From: Mixophyes australis | Lineage: Eukaryota; Chordata; Amphibia; Anura; Limnodynastidae | Direction: 5' to 3' | Length of the DNA: 64,000 bases | Assembly: GCA_036250195.1 (NCBI GenBank) | Contig: JAVHZZ010000004.1 | Coordinates: 317,439,706-317,503,705 of the forward strand | Shown: positions 36,120 through 49,634 of the stretch, one piece after another | Layout: each line of letters starts with the position of its first letter | How positions within the stretch are numbered: the stretch's first letter is position 1 | Made by a program: the position numbers and the translations under genes | Notes under the pieces: model-generated | Databases searched by the model: none | Told to the model about the DNA's origin: nothing | The model's input: only the letters and a program-made list of their open reading frames with translations

Positions 36120-38020
36120 ACAGTTCCCAGATAAACCAAACAGAAAGCACTTAACAATTTGGAAATTGAAAAGTCAGAGATTTCAAAGACTCAAAAAATG
36201 TAATAGTCTTACATGTATCCTATTTCAAATAGGGTAATTGCTTACCTACAGTCAAGAAGTGGAGCTGTTCTAACAGGTTGATCTTCAGTTTGAGTTCCAA
36301 GTTAAACTAAAATTCCCATGCACTTGTAATCCTTTTATAAGCCTAAACAATACAGTCACCAGCCAATCTGAAGTGAGATGACCTTTTCTTTGTCTTTCCC
36401 CAATAGAGGGGTGGGGCAATCTGGCTTTAAGACAAATGGAGGTGCCTATTTCATTTACATATGCATACAAGACACTCTCTGCATAACAATAGGCATGGCT
36501 TGGATGAAACTTTCAATCAGATGATTCCAGAGATTCCAAGGAACTTGCTTCCTGTAGATAATTGACATCTTATATACTAAAGATCCTAATGAATTGTAAT
36601 ATTTTTCAATGTTATCATAAAAAATTAAACATGTGTTGGAAATCTTAAGTTGTAACTAATGTGTAAAGCAATATGGAGAAATACCATATAAAGCATTGGT
36701 ATATGCTAAATGGTGTCCAAATCCTATTGTATATAAGCATTCTAGAACCAGCAAGTGTTCTAGAAGACATCATAACAATGTCCCTAAATCTGAACATTCC
36801 AAATATATCTGTCTAGCAACTATACATTTTGTGGTGCTTTGTTGCAGTAAATAATACTGGCAAATATATGTATGAACAGATTAAAACATTAATCCTTTAA
36901 AAATGCTATGGATAGAAAGTGTTGTGCCATTAAACAAATATAGTGATGCACCATTTCTAGAGCAGGATGTTTAACATGCCCAAAATAACAACTGAATGCA
37001 AACAAGCTAAGTATAAGAACTAGATTTTCAAGCTCAAAAATGGTCAAGGGAAGCACTAACGTTAGATTTCTATGTAAATCTAGAAAACCTAAAAGGCAAT
37101 ACAACCCAAAATAAATATATCCGACTGGAAGATATTGCCCAATGCCTACAATGCCCAAAACAGGAACCACTTTCTCACCAGAAATGGAACAAAAGAGAGA
37201 GCTTTGTTTTGGGTGATTTAAGCTTGGAATGAATTTAGATGGATTGTGCTTTGTGGATCGTGCATGCTTTGTGGATCCATCCTGGAAAGCCTTCTTTTTT
37301 TGGCAGTTGCCTTGAGAGATAACTTGTTAATTCCAATGTTGTCGAAGTTAAGTTGCCTATCAGATTTACAGTTTGAAGATAAACACCTAATTTTTCATGT
37401 TTTAAGCCACATTTACAAAAGCATAAAATTGTTGTTCCTTACATTTTGACACCATACAGACAGGATGAATTTGCATATACAATGCCCTAAACAACACAGC
37501 ACTGTCCTATAAAAGATACACAGGAAAGTGCTTAGTTTAGAGTGTTGAATACATTGTTATTTGCCTGAATTATAGAAAATAAAGGAAATTGACAACATTT
37601 CAAGATTTCCTGCTGCGTTTCCCATCATTCAAACTAGGAAGCATTTCATATAGTTCAGCTCTAATAAAATATACTGATAACAATTTGCAAATTGAAAAGT
37701 CAGAGATTTCAAAGACGAAAATAAAATGAAATAGTCTCACATGTATCCGATTTTAAAATAAATATATCAGACTGGAAGATGTTGCCCAATGCCTACAATG
37801 CCCAAAACAGGAAGCACTTTCTCACCAGAAATGGAACAAAAGAGAGAGCTTTGTTTTGGGTGATTTAAGCTTGGAATGAATGTAGATGTAAATCTGAATA
37901 TTCAGGAACAATAAATGAATTCAAGTGAGAAAAGCCAAACACATTCATGTCTCTGTAAATATGTTTGCTACACTTACTTTATTAGCTCTATTAATTTGAA
38001 ACCATTGTGGATAAAAATTT
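36120..38020. repeat. Repeat unit 20 (haplotype II)
   Basis: C at u1224, A at u1895. One of the more diverged units, with private changes near 36623 (C to A), 37134 (G to A), 37167 (G to C), 37755 (C to T) and 37921 (A to T, giving GAATTC). Confidence 0.96.
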
Positions 38021-39921
38021 ACAGTTCCCAGATAAACCAAACAGAAAGCACTTAACAATTTGGAAATTGAAAAGTCAGAGATTTCAAAGACTCAAAAAAT
38101 GTAATAGTCTTACATGTATCCTATTTCAAATAGGGTAATTGCTTACCTACAGTCAAGAAGTGGAGCTGTTCTAACAGGTTGATCTTCAGTTTGAGTTCCA
38201 AGTTAAACTAAAATTCCCATGCACTTGTAATCCTTTTATAAGCCTAAACAATACAGTCACCAGCCAATCTGAAGTGAGATGACCTTTTCTTTGTCTTTCC
38301 CCAATAGAGGGGTGGGGCAATCTGGCTTTAAGACAAATGGAGGTGCCTATTTCATTTACATATGCATACAAGACACTCTCTGCATAACAATAGGCATGGC
38401 TTGGATGAAACTTTCAATCAGATGATTCCAGAGATTCCAAGGAACTTGCTTCCTGTAGATAATTGACATCTTATATACTAAAGATCCTAATGAATTGTAA
38501 TATTTTTCAATGTTATCATAAAACATTAAACATGTGTTGGAAATCTTAAGTTGTAACTAATGTGTAAAGCAATATGGAGAAATACCATATAAAGCATTGG
38601 TATATGCTAAATGGTGTCCAAATCCTATTGTATATAAGCATTCTAGAACCAGCAAGTGTTCTAGAAGACATCATAACAATGTCCCTAAATCTGAACATTC
38701 CAAATATATCTGTCTAGCAACTATACATTTTGTGGTGCTTTGTTGCAGTAAATAATACTGGCAAATATATGTATGAACAGATTAAAACATTAATCCTTTA
38801 AAAATGCTATGGATAGAAAGTGTTGTGCCATTAAACAAATATAGTGATGCACCATTTCTAGAGCAGGATGTTTAACATGCCCAAAATAACAACTGAATGC
38901 AAACAAGCTAAGTATAAGAACTAGATTTTCAAGCTCAAAAATGGTCAAGGGAAGCACTAACGTTAGATTTCTATGTAAATCTAGAAAACCTAAAAGGCAA
39001 TACAACCCAAAATAAATATATCCGACTGGAAGATGTTGCCCAATGCCTACAATGCCCAAAACAGGAAGCACTTTCTCACCAGAAATGGAACAAAAGAGAG
39101 AGCTTTGTTTTGGGTGATTTAAGCTTGGAATGAATTTAGATGGATTGTGCTTTGTGGATCGTGCATGCTTTGTGGATCCATCCTGGAAAGCCTTCTTTTT
39201 TTGGCAGTTGCCTTGAGAGATAACTTGTTAATTCCAATGTTGTTGAAGTTAAGTTGCCTATCAGATTTACAGTTTGAAGATAAACACCTAATTTTTCATG
39301 TTTTAAGCCACATTTACAAAAGCATAAAATTGTTGTTCCTTACATTTTGACACCATACAGACAGGATGAATTTGCATATACAATGCCCTAAACAACACAG
39401 CACTGTCCTATAAAAGATACACAGGAAAGTGCTTAGTTTAGAGTGTTGAATACATTGTTATTTGCCTGAATTATAGAAAATAAAGGAAATTGACAACATT
39501 TCAAGATTTCCTGCTGCGTTTCCCATCATTCAAACTAGGAAGCATTTCATATAGTTCAGCTCTAATAAAATATACTGATAACAATTTGCAAATTGAAAAG
39601 TCAGAGATTTCAAAGACGAAAATAAAATGAAATAGTCTCACATGTATCCGATTTCAAAATAAATATATCAGACTGGAAGATGTTGCCCAATGCCTACAAT
39701 GCCCAAAACAGGAAGCACTTTCTCACCAGAAATGGAACAAAAGAGAAAGCTTTGTTTTGGGTGATTTAAGCTTGGAATGAATGTAGATGTAAATCTGAAT
39801 ATTCAGGAACAATAAATGAATACAAGTGAGAAAAGCCAAACACATTCATGTCTCTGTAAATATGTTTGCTACACTTACTTTATTAGCTCTATTAATTTGA
39901 AACCATTGTGGATAGAAATTT
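38021..39921. repeat. Repeat unit 21 (haplotype II)
   Basis: T at u1224, G at u1895. A private G to A change near 39747 (GAGAAAGC). Confidence 0.96.
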
Positions 39922-41822
39922 ACAGTTCCCAGATAAACCAAACAGAAAGCACTTAACAATTTGGAAATTGAAAAGTCAGAGATTTCAAAGACTCAAAAAA
40001 TGTAATAGTCTTACATGTATCCTATTTCAAATAGGGTAATTGCTTACCTACAGTCAAGAAGTGGAGCTGTTCTAACAGGTTGATCTTCAGTTTGAGTTCC
40101 AAGTTAAACTAAAATTCCCATGCACTTGTAATCCTTTTATAAGCCTAAACAATACAGTCACCAGCCAATCTGAAGTGAGATGACCTTTTCTTTGTCTTTC
40201 CCCAATAGAGGGGTGGGGCAATCTGGCTTTAAGACAAATGGAGGTGCCTATTTCATTTACATATGCATACAAGACACTCTCTGCATAACAATAGGCATGG
40301 CTTGGATGAAACTTTCAATCAGATGATTCCAGAGATTCCAAGGAACTTGCTTCCTGTAGATAATTGACATCTTATATACTAAAGATCCTAATGAATTGTA
40401 ATATTTTTCAATGTTATCATAAAACATTAAACATGTGTTGGAAATCTTAAGTTGTAACTAATGTGTAAAGCAATATGGAGAAATACCATATAAAGCATTG
40501 GTATATGCTAAATGGTGTCCAAATCCTATTGTATATAAGCATTCTAGAACCAGCAAGTGTTCTAGAAGACATCATAACAATGTCCCTAAATCTGAACATT
40601 CCAAATATATCTGTCTAGCAACTATACATTTTGTGGTGCTTTGTTGCAGTAAATAATACTGGCAAATATATGTATGAACAGATTAAAACATTAATCCTTT
40701 AAAAATGCTATGGATAGAAAGTGTTGTGCCATTAAACAAATATAGTGATGCACCATTTCTAGAGCAGGATGTTTAACATGCCCAAAATAACAACTGAATG
40801 CAAACAAGCTAAGTATAAGAACTAGATTTTCAAGCTCAAAAATGGTCAAGGGAAGCACTAACGTTAGATTTCTATGTAAATCTAGAAAACCTAAAAGGCA
40901 ATACAACCCAAAATAAATATATCCGACTGGAAGATGTTGCCCAATGCCTACAATGCCCAAAACAGGAAGCACTTTCTCACCAGAAATGGAACAAAAGAGA
41001 GAGCTTTGTTTTGGGTGATTTAAGCTTGGAATGAATTTAGATGGATTGTGCTTTGTGGATCGTGCATGCTTTGTGGATCCATCCTGGAAAGCCTTCTTTT
41101 TTTGGCAGTTGCCTTGAGAGATAACTTGTTAATTCCAATGTTGTTGAAGTTAAGTTGCCTATCAGATTTACAGTTTGAAGATAAACACCTAATTTTTCAT
41201 GTTTTAAGCCACATTTACAAAAGCATAAAATTGTTGTTCCTTACATTTTGACACCATACAGACAGGATGAATTTGCATATACAATGCCCTAAACAACACA
41301 GCACTGTCCTATAAAAGATACACAGGAAAGTGCTTAGTTTAGAGTGTTGAATACATTGTTATTTGCCTGAATTATAGAAAATAAAGGAAATTGACAACAT
41401 TTCAAGATTTCCTGCTGCGTTTCCCATCATTCAAACTAGGAAGCATTTCATATAGTTCAGCTCTAATAAAATATACTGATAACAATTTGCAAATTGAAAA
41501 GTCAGAGATTTCAAAGACGAAAATAAAATGAAATAGTCTCACATGTATCCGATTTCAAAATAAATATATCAGACTGGAAGATGTTGCCCAATGCCTACAA
41601 TGCCCAAAACAGGAAGCACTTTCTCACCAGAAATGGAACAAAAGAGAGAGCTTTGTTTTGGGTGATTTAAGCTTGGAATGAATGTAGATGTAAATCTGAA
41701 TATTCAGGAACAATAAATGAATACAAGTGAGAAAAGCCAAACACATTCATGTCTCTGTAAATATGTTTGCTACACTTACTTTATTAGCTCTATTAATTTG
41801 AAACCATTGTGGATAAAAAATT
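39922..41822. repeat. Repeat unit 22 (haplotype II)
   Basis: T at u1224, A at u1895. A private T to A change near the unit end (GATAAAAAATTAC, about 41820). Confidence 0.96.
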
Positions 41823-43284
41823 ACAGTTCCCAGATAAACCAAACAGAAAGCACTTAACAATTTGGAAATTGAAAAGTCAGAGATTTCAAAGACTCAAAAA
41901 ATGTAATAGTCTTACATGTATCCTATTTCAAATAGGGTAATTGCTTACCTACAGTCAAGAAGTGGAGCTGTTCTAACAGGTTGATCTTCAGTTTGAGTTC
42001 CAAGTTAAACTAAAATTCCCATGCACTTGTAATCCTTTTATAAGCCTAAACAATACAGTCACCAGCCAATCTGAAGTGAGATGACCTTTTCTTTGTCTTT
42101 CCCCAATAGAGGGGTGGGGCAATCTGGCTTTAAGACAAATGGAGGTGCCTATTTCATTTACATATGCATACAAGACACTGTCTGCATAACAATAGGCATG
42201 GCTTGGATGAAACTTTCAATCAGATGATTCCAGAGATTCCAAGGAACTTGCTTCCTGTAGATAATTGACATCTTATATACTAAAGATCCTAATGAATTGT
42301 AATATTTTTCAATGTTATCATAAAACATTAAACATGTGTTGGAAATCTTAAGTTGTAACTAATGTGTAAAGCAATATGGAGAAATACCATATAAAGCATT
42401 GGTATATGCTAAATGGTGTCCAAATCCTATTGTATATAAGCATTCTAGAACCAGCAAGTGTTCTAGAAGACATCATAACAATGTCCCTAAATCTGAACAT
42501 TCCAAATATATCTGTCTAGCAACTATACATTTTGTGGTGCTTTGTTGCAGTAAATAATACTGGCAAATATATGTATGAACAGATTAAAACATTAATCCTT
42601 TAAAAATGCTATGGATAGAAAGTGTTGTGCCATTAAACAAATATAGTGATGCACCATTTCTAGAGCAGGATGTTTAACATGCCCAAAATAACAACTGAAT
42701 GCAAACATTTTGACACCATACAGACAGGATGAATTTGCATATACAATGCCCTAAACAACACAGCACTGTCCTATAAAAGATACACAGGAAAGTGCTTAGT
42801 TTAGAGTGTTGAATACATTGTTATTTGCCTGAATTATAGAAAATAAAGGAAATTGACAACATTTCAAGATTTCCTGCTGCGTTTCCCATCATTCAAACTA
42901 GGAAGCATTTCATATAGTTCAGCTCTAATAAAATATACTGATAACAATTTGCAAATTGAAAAGTCAGAGATTTCAAAGACGAAAATAAAATGAAATAGTC
43001 TCACATGTATCCGATTTCAAAATAAATATATCAGACTGGAAGATGTTGCCCAATGCCTACAATGCCCAAAACAGGAAGCACTTTCTCACCAGAAATGGAA
43101 CAAAAGAGAGAGCTTTGTTTTGGGTGATTTAAGCTTGGAATGAATGTAGATGTAAATCTGAATATTCAGGAACAATAAATGAATACAAGTGAGAAAAGCC
43201 AAACACATTCATGTCTCTGTAAATATGTTTGCTACACTTACTTTATTAGCTCTATTAATTTGAAACCATTGTGGATAAAAATTT
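41823..43284. repeat. Repeat unit 23, truncated to 1,462 bp by an internal deletion
   Basis: It follows the consensus to u885 and then jumps to u1325, losing u886-1324 (439 bp). A at u883 marks it as haplotype II as far as that can be scored. A private C to G change is at 42180. Repeat A, the 13-bp doublet and most of the 93- and 67-codon frames are lost. The octamer-TATA pair, B' and A' remain. Confidence 0.97.
42705..42708. other. 439-bp deletion junction with 3-bp microhomology
   Basis: The junction reads GCAAACATTTTGAC. The left parent is GCAAACAAGC (u879-888) and the right parent is CCTTACATTTTG around u1319-1330. The shared ACA at the join is 3 bp of microhomology. This fits end joining or template slippage and does not involve the A/A' repeats. 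Confidence 0.93.
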
Positions 43285-44271
43285 ACAGTTCCCAGATAAA
43301 CCAAACAGAAAGCACTTAACAATTTGGAAATTGAAAAGTCAGAGATTTCAAAGACTCAAAAAATGTAATAGTCTTACATGTATCCTATTTCAAATAGGGT
43401 TATTGCTTACCTACAGTCAAGAAGTGGAGCTGTTCTAACAGGTTGATCTTCAGTTTGAGTTCCAAGTTAAACTAAAATTCCCATGCACTTGTAATCCTTT
43501 TATAAGCCTAAACAATACAGTCACCAGCCAATCTGAAGTGAGATGACCTTTTCTTTGTCTTTCCCCAATAGAGGGGTGGGGCAATCTGGCTTTAAGACAA
43601 ATGGAGGTGCCTATTTCATTTACATATGCATACAAGACACTCTCTGCATAACAATAGGCATGGCTTGGATGAAACTTTCAATCAGATGATTCCAGAGATT
43701 CCAAGGAACTTGCTTCCTGTAGATAATTGACATCTTATATACTAAAGATCCTAATGAATTGTAATATTTTTCAATGTTATCATAAAACATTAAACATGTG
43801 TTGGAAATCTTAAGTTGTAACTAATGTGTAAAGCAATATGGAGAAATACCATATAAAGCATTGGTATATGCTAAATGGTGTCCAAATCCTATTGTATATA
43901 AGCATTCTAGAACCAGCAAGTGTTCTAGAAGACATCATAACAATGTCCCTAAATCTGAACATTCCAAATATATCTGTCTAGCAACTATACATTTTGTGGT
44001 GCTTTGTTGCAGTAAATAATACTGGCAAATATATGTATGAACAGATTAAAACATTAATCCTTTAAAAATGCTATGGATAGAAAGTGTTGTGCCATTAAAC
44101 AAATATAGTGATGCACCATTTCTAGAGCAGGATGTTTAACATGCCCAAAATAACAACTGAATGCAAGCAAGCTAAGTATAAGAACTAGATTTTCAAGCTC
44201 AAAAATGGTCAAGGGAAGCACTAACGTTAGATTTCTATGTAAATCTAGAAAACCTAAAAGGCAATACAACC

Positions 44272-44406
44272 CAAAATAAATATATCCGACTGGAAGATGT
44301 TGCCCAATGCCTACAATGCCCAAAACAGGAAGCACTTTCTCACCAGAAATGGAACAAAAGAGAGAGCTTTGTTTTGGGTGATTTAAGCTTGGAATGAATT
44401 TAGATG
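44272..44406 (+). repeat. Repeat A of unit 24
   Basis: A normal A copy (C at the first diagnostic site, T at the second), at u988-1122 of unit 24. It is followed by the first copy of the interval with the 67-codon frame and octamer-TATA. Confidence 0.93.
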
Positions 44407-44918
44407 GATTGTGCTTTGTGGATCGTGCATGCTTTGTGGATCCATCCTGGAAAGCCTTCTTTTTTTGGCAGTTGCCTTGAGAGATAACTTGTTAATTCCA
44501 ATGTTGTTGAAGTTAAGTTGCCTATCAGATTTACAGTTTGAAGATAAACACCTAATTTTTCATGTTTTAAGCCACATTTACAAAAGCATAAAATTGTTGT
44601 TCCTTACATTTTGACACCATACAGACAGGATGAATTTGCATATACAATGCCCTAAACAACACAGCACTGTCCTATAAAAGATACACAGGAAAGTGCTTAG
44701 TTTAGAGTGTTGAATACATTGTTATTTGCCTGAATTATAGAAAATAAAGGAAATTGACAACATTTCAAGATTTCCTGCTGCGTTTCCCATCATTCAAACT
44801 AGGAAGCATTTCATATAGTTCAGCTCTAATAAAATATACTGATAACAATTTGCAAATTGAAAAGTCAGAGATTTCAAAGACGAAAATAAAATGAAATAGT
44901 CTCACATGTATCCGATTT

Positions 44919-45053
44919 CAAAATAAATATATCAGACTGGAAGATGTTGCCCAATGCCTACAATGCCCAAAACAGGAAGCACTTTCTCACCAGAAATGGA
45001 ACAAAAGAGAGAGCTTTGTTTTGGGTGATTTAAGCTTGGAATGAATTTAGATG
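44919..45053 (+). repeat. Hybrid A'/A repeat at the duplication junction
   Basis: The left diagnostic base (44934) is A, as in A', and its left flank is B'. The right diagnostic base (45047) is T, as in A, and it runs into TGGATTGTGC, the right flank of A. The exchange therefore lies between 44935 and 45046. This is the direct footprint of unequal recombination between A' and A. Confidence 0.93.
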
Positions 45054-45565
45054 GATTGTGCTTTGTGGATCGTGCATGCTTTGTGGATCCATCCTGGAAA
45101 GCCTTCTTTTTTTGGCAGTTGCCTTGAGAGATAACTTGTTAATTCCAATGTTGTTGAAGTTAAGTTGCCTATCAGATTTACAGGTTGAAGATAAACACCT
45201 AATTTTTCATGTTTTAAGCCACATTTACAAAAGCATAAAATTGTTGTTCCTTACATTTTGACACCATACAGACAGGATGAATTTGCATATACAATGCCAT
45301 AAACAACACAGCACTGTCCTATAAAAGATACACGGGAAAGTGCTTAGTTTAGAGTGTTGAATACATTGTTATTTGCCTGAATTATAGAAAATAAAGGAAA
45401 TTGACAACATTTCGAGATTTCCTGCTGCGTTTCCCATCATTCAAACTAGGAAGCATTTCATATAGTTCAGCTCTAATAAAATATACTGATAACAATTTGC
45501 AAATTGAAAAGTCAGAGATTTCAAAGACAAAAATAAAATGAAATAGTCTCACATGTATCCGATTT
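45054..45565 (+). repeat. Extra copy of the A-to-A' interval in unit 24
   Basis: A second copy of the 512-bp interval at 44407-44918. It carries five differences from the first copy, at 45184, 45299, 45334, 45414 and 45529, where the first copy matches the array consensus. It duplicates the octamer-TATA pair and the 67-codon frame. Confidence 0.94.
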
Positions 45566-45700
45566 CAAAATAAATATATCAGACTGGAAGATGTTGCCCA
45601 ATGCCTACAATGCCCAAAACAGGAAGCACTTTCTCACCAGAAATGGAACAAAAGAGAGAGCTTTGTTTTGGGTGATTTAAGCTTGGAATGAATGTAGATG
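45566..45700 (+). repeat. Repeat A' of unit 24
   Basis: The third A-family repeat of this unit, with A'-type left flank and right flank. It closes the duplicated block, after which the unit continues normally to its end, with one private change at 45758. Confidence 0.92.
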
Positions 45701-45832
45701 TAAATCTGAATATTCAGGAACAATAAATGAATACAAGTGAGAAAAGCCAAACACATTAATGTCTCTGTAAATATGTTTGCTACACTTACTTTATTAGCTC
45801 TATTAATTTGAAACCATTGTGGATAAAAATTT

Positions 45833-47733
45833 ACAGTTCCCAGATAAACCAAACAGAAAGCACTTAACAATTTGGAAATTGAAAAGTCAGAGATTTCAAA
45901 GACTCAAAAAATGTAATAGTCTTACATGTATCCTATTTCAAATAGGGTAATTGCTTACCTACAGTCAAGAAGTGGAGCTGTTCTAACAGGTTGATCTTCA
46001 GTTTGAGTTCCAAGTTAAACTAAAATTCCCATGCACTTGTAATCCTTTTATAAGCCTAAACAATACAGTCACCAGCCAATCTGAAGTGAGATGACCTTTT
46101 CTTTGTCTTTCCCCAATAGAGGGGTGGGGCAATCTGGCTTTAAGACAAATGGAGGTGCCTATTTCATTTACATATGCATACAAGACACTCTCTGCATAAC
46201 AATAGGCATGGCTTGGATGAAACTTTCAATCAGATGATTCCAGAGATTCCAAGGAACTTGCTTCCTGTAGATAATTGACATCTTATATACTAAAGATCCT
46301 AATGAATTGTAATATTTTTCAATGTTATCATAAAACATTAAACATGTGTTGAAAATCTTAAGTTGTAACTAATGTGTAAAGCAATATGGAGAAATACCAT
46401 ATAAAGCATTGGTATATGCTAAATGGTGTCCAAATCCTATTGTATATAAGCATTCTAGAACCAGCAAGTGTTCTAGAAGACATCATAACAATGTCCCTAA
46501 ATCTGAACATTCCAAATATATCTGTCTAGCAACTATACATTTTGTGGTGCTTTGTTGCAGTAAATAATACTGGCAAATATATGTATGAACAGATTAAAAC
46601 ATTAATCCTTTAAAAATGCTATGGATAGAAAGTGTTGTGCCATTAAACAAATATAGTGATGCACCATTTTTAGAGCAGGATGTTTAACATGCCCAAAATA
46701 ACAACTGAATGCAAGCAAGCTAAGTATAAGAACTAGATTTTCAAGCTCAAAAATGGTCAAGGGAAGCACTGACGTTAGATTTCTATGTAAATCTAGAAAA
46801 CCTAAAAGGCAATACAACCCAAAAAAAATATATCCGACTGGAAGATGTTGCCCAATGCCTACAATGCCCAAAACAGGAAGCACTTTCTCACCAGAAATGG
46901 AACAAAAGAGAGAGCTTTGTTTTGGGTGATTTAAGCTTGGAATGAATTTAGATGGATTGTGCTTTGTGGATCGTGCATGCTTTGTGGATCCATCCTGGAA
47001 AGCCTTCTTTTTTTGGCAGTTGCCTTGAGAGATAACTTGTTAATTCCAATGTTGTTGAAGTTAAGTTGCCTATCAGATTTACAGTTTGAAGATAAACACC
47101 TAATTTTTCATGTTTTAAGCCACATTTACAAAAGCATAAAATTGTTGTTCCTTACATTTTGACACCATACAGACAGGATGAATTTGCATATGCAATGCCC
47201 TAAACAACACAGCACTGTCCTATAAAAGATACACAGGAAAGTGCTTAGTTTAGAGTGTTGAATACATTGTTATTTGCCTGAATTATAGAAAATAAGGGAA
47301 ATTGACAACATTTCAAGATTTCCTGCTGCGTTTCCCATCATTCAAACTAGGAAGCATTTCATATAGTTCAGCTCTAATAAAATATACTGATAACAATTTG
47401 CAAATTGAAAAGTCAGAGATTTCAAAGACGAAAATAAAATGAAATAGTCTCACATGTATCCGATTTCAAAATAAATATATCAGACTGGAAGATGTTGCCC
47501 AATGCCTACAATGCCCAAAACAGGAAGCACTTTCTCACCAGAAATGGAACAAAAGAGAGAGCTTTGTTTTGGGTGATTTAAGCTTGGAATGAATGTAGAT
47601 GTAAATCTGAATATTCAGGAACAATAAATGAATACAAGTGAGAAAAGCCAAACACAATTATGTCTCTGTAAATATGTTTGCTACACTTACTTTATTAGCT
47701 CTATTAATTTGAAACCATTGTGGATAAAAATTT
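45833..47733. repeat. Repeat unit 25 (haplotype I)
   Basis: T at u838 and A at u993 are shared only with unit 26. T at u1224. Private changes near 46351 (G to A), 47192 (A to G), 47296 (A to G) and 47657 (CACAATTATG). Confidence 0.96.
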
Positions 47734-49634
47734 ACAGTTCCCAGATAAACCAAACAGAAAGCACTTAACAATTTGGAAATTGAAAAGTCAGAGATTTCAA
47801 AGACTGAAAAAATGTAATAGTCTTACATGTATCCTATTTCAAATAGGGTAATTGCTTACCTACAGTCAAGAAGTGGAGCTGTTCTAACAGGTTGATCTTC
47901 AGTTTGAGTTCCAAGTTAAACTAAAATTCCCATGCACTTGTAATCCTTTTATAAGCCTAAACAATACAGTCACCAGCCAATCTGAAGTGAGATGACCTTT
48001 TCTTTGTCTTTCCCCAATAGAGGGGTGGGGCAATCTGGCTTTAAGACAAATGGAGGTGCCTATTTCATTTACATATGCATACAAGACACTCTCTGCATAA
48101 CAATAGGCATGGCTTGGATGAAACTTTCAATCAGATGATTCCAGAGATTCCAAGGAACTTGCTTCCTGTAGATAATTGACATCTTATATACTAAAGATCC
48201 TAATGAATTGTAATATTTTTCAATGTTATCATAAAACATTAAACATGTGTTGGAAATCTTAAGTTGTAACTAATGTGTAAAGCAATATGGAGAAATACCA
48301 TATAAAGCATTGGTATATGCTAAATGGTGTCCAAATCCTATTGTATATAAGCATTCTAGAACCAGCAAGTGTTCTAGAAGACATCATAACAATGTCCCTA
48401 AATCTGAACATTCCAAATATATCTGTCTAGCAACTATACATTTTGTGGTGCTTTGTTGCAGTAAATAATACTGGCAAATATATGTATGAACAGATTAAAA
48501 CATTAATCCTTTAAAAATGCTATGGATAGAAAGTGTTGTGCCATTAAACAAATATAGTGATGCACCATTTTTAGAGCAGGATGTTTAACATGCCCAAAAT
48601 AACAACTGAATGCAAGCAAGCTAAGTATAAGAACTAGATTTTCAAGCTCAAAAATGGTCAAGGGAAGCACTGACGTTAGATTTCTATGTAAATCTAGAAA
48701 ACCTAAAAGGCAATACAACCCAAAAAAAATATATCCGACTGGAAGATGTTGCCCAATGCCTACAATGCCCAAAACAGGAAGCACTTTCTCACCAGAAATG
48801 GAACAAAAGAGAGAGCTTTGTTTTGGGTGATTTAAGCTTGGAATGAATTTAGATGGATTGTGCTTTGTGGATCGTGCATGCTTTGTGAATCCATCCTGGA
48901 AAGCCTTCTTTTTTTGGCAGTTGCCTTGAGAGATAACTTGTTAATTCCAATGTTGTCGAAGTTAAGTTGCCTATCAGATTTACAGTTTGAAGATAAACAC
49001 CTAATTTTTCATGTTTTAAGCCACATTTACAAAAGCATAAAATTGTTGTTCCTTACATTTTGACACCATACAGACAGGATGAATTTGCATATACAATGCC
49101 CTAAACAACACAGCACTGTCCTATAAAAGATACACAGGAAAGTGCTTAGTTTACAGTGTTGAATACATTGTTATTTGCCTGAATTATAGAAAATAAAGGA
49201 AATTGACAACATTTCAAGATTTCCTGCTGCGTTTCCCATCATTCAAACTAGGAAGCATTTCATATAGTTCAGCTCTAATAAAATATGCTGATAACAATTT
49301 GCAAATTGAAAAGTCAGAGATTTCAAAGACGAAAATAAAATGAAATAGTCTCACATGTATCCGATTTCAAAATAAATATATCAGACTGGAAGATGTTGCC
49401 CAATGCCTACAATGCCCAAAACAGGAAGCACTTTCTCACCAGAAATGGAACAAAAGAGAGAGCTTTGTTTTGGGTGATTTAAGCTTGGAATGAATGTAGA
49501 TGTAAATCTGAATATTCAGGAACAATAAATGAATACAAGTGAGAAAAGCCAAACACATTCATGTCTCTGTAAATATGTTTGCTACACTTACTTTATTAGC
49601 TCTATTAATTTGAAACCATTGTGAATAAAAATTT
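47734..49634. repeat. Repeat unit 26 (haplotype I)
   Basis: T at u838 and A at u993 are shared with unit 25, so the pair is a recent monomer duplication. C at u1224. The GGATCC is lost at 48888. Private changes near 47806, 49154, 49287 and 49624. Confidence 0.96.

Larger units (their letters stand above)
43285..45832. repeat. Repeat unit 24, enlarged to 2,548 bp by a 647-bp internal duplication (haplotype III)
   Basis: G at u883, A at u939, T at u1224 in both copies. T at u117 (43401) is shared only with the distant unit 33. The unit contains three A-family repeats and two copies of the A-to-A' interval. The total of 1,901 + 647 equals the observed length exactly. Confidence 0.97.
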
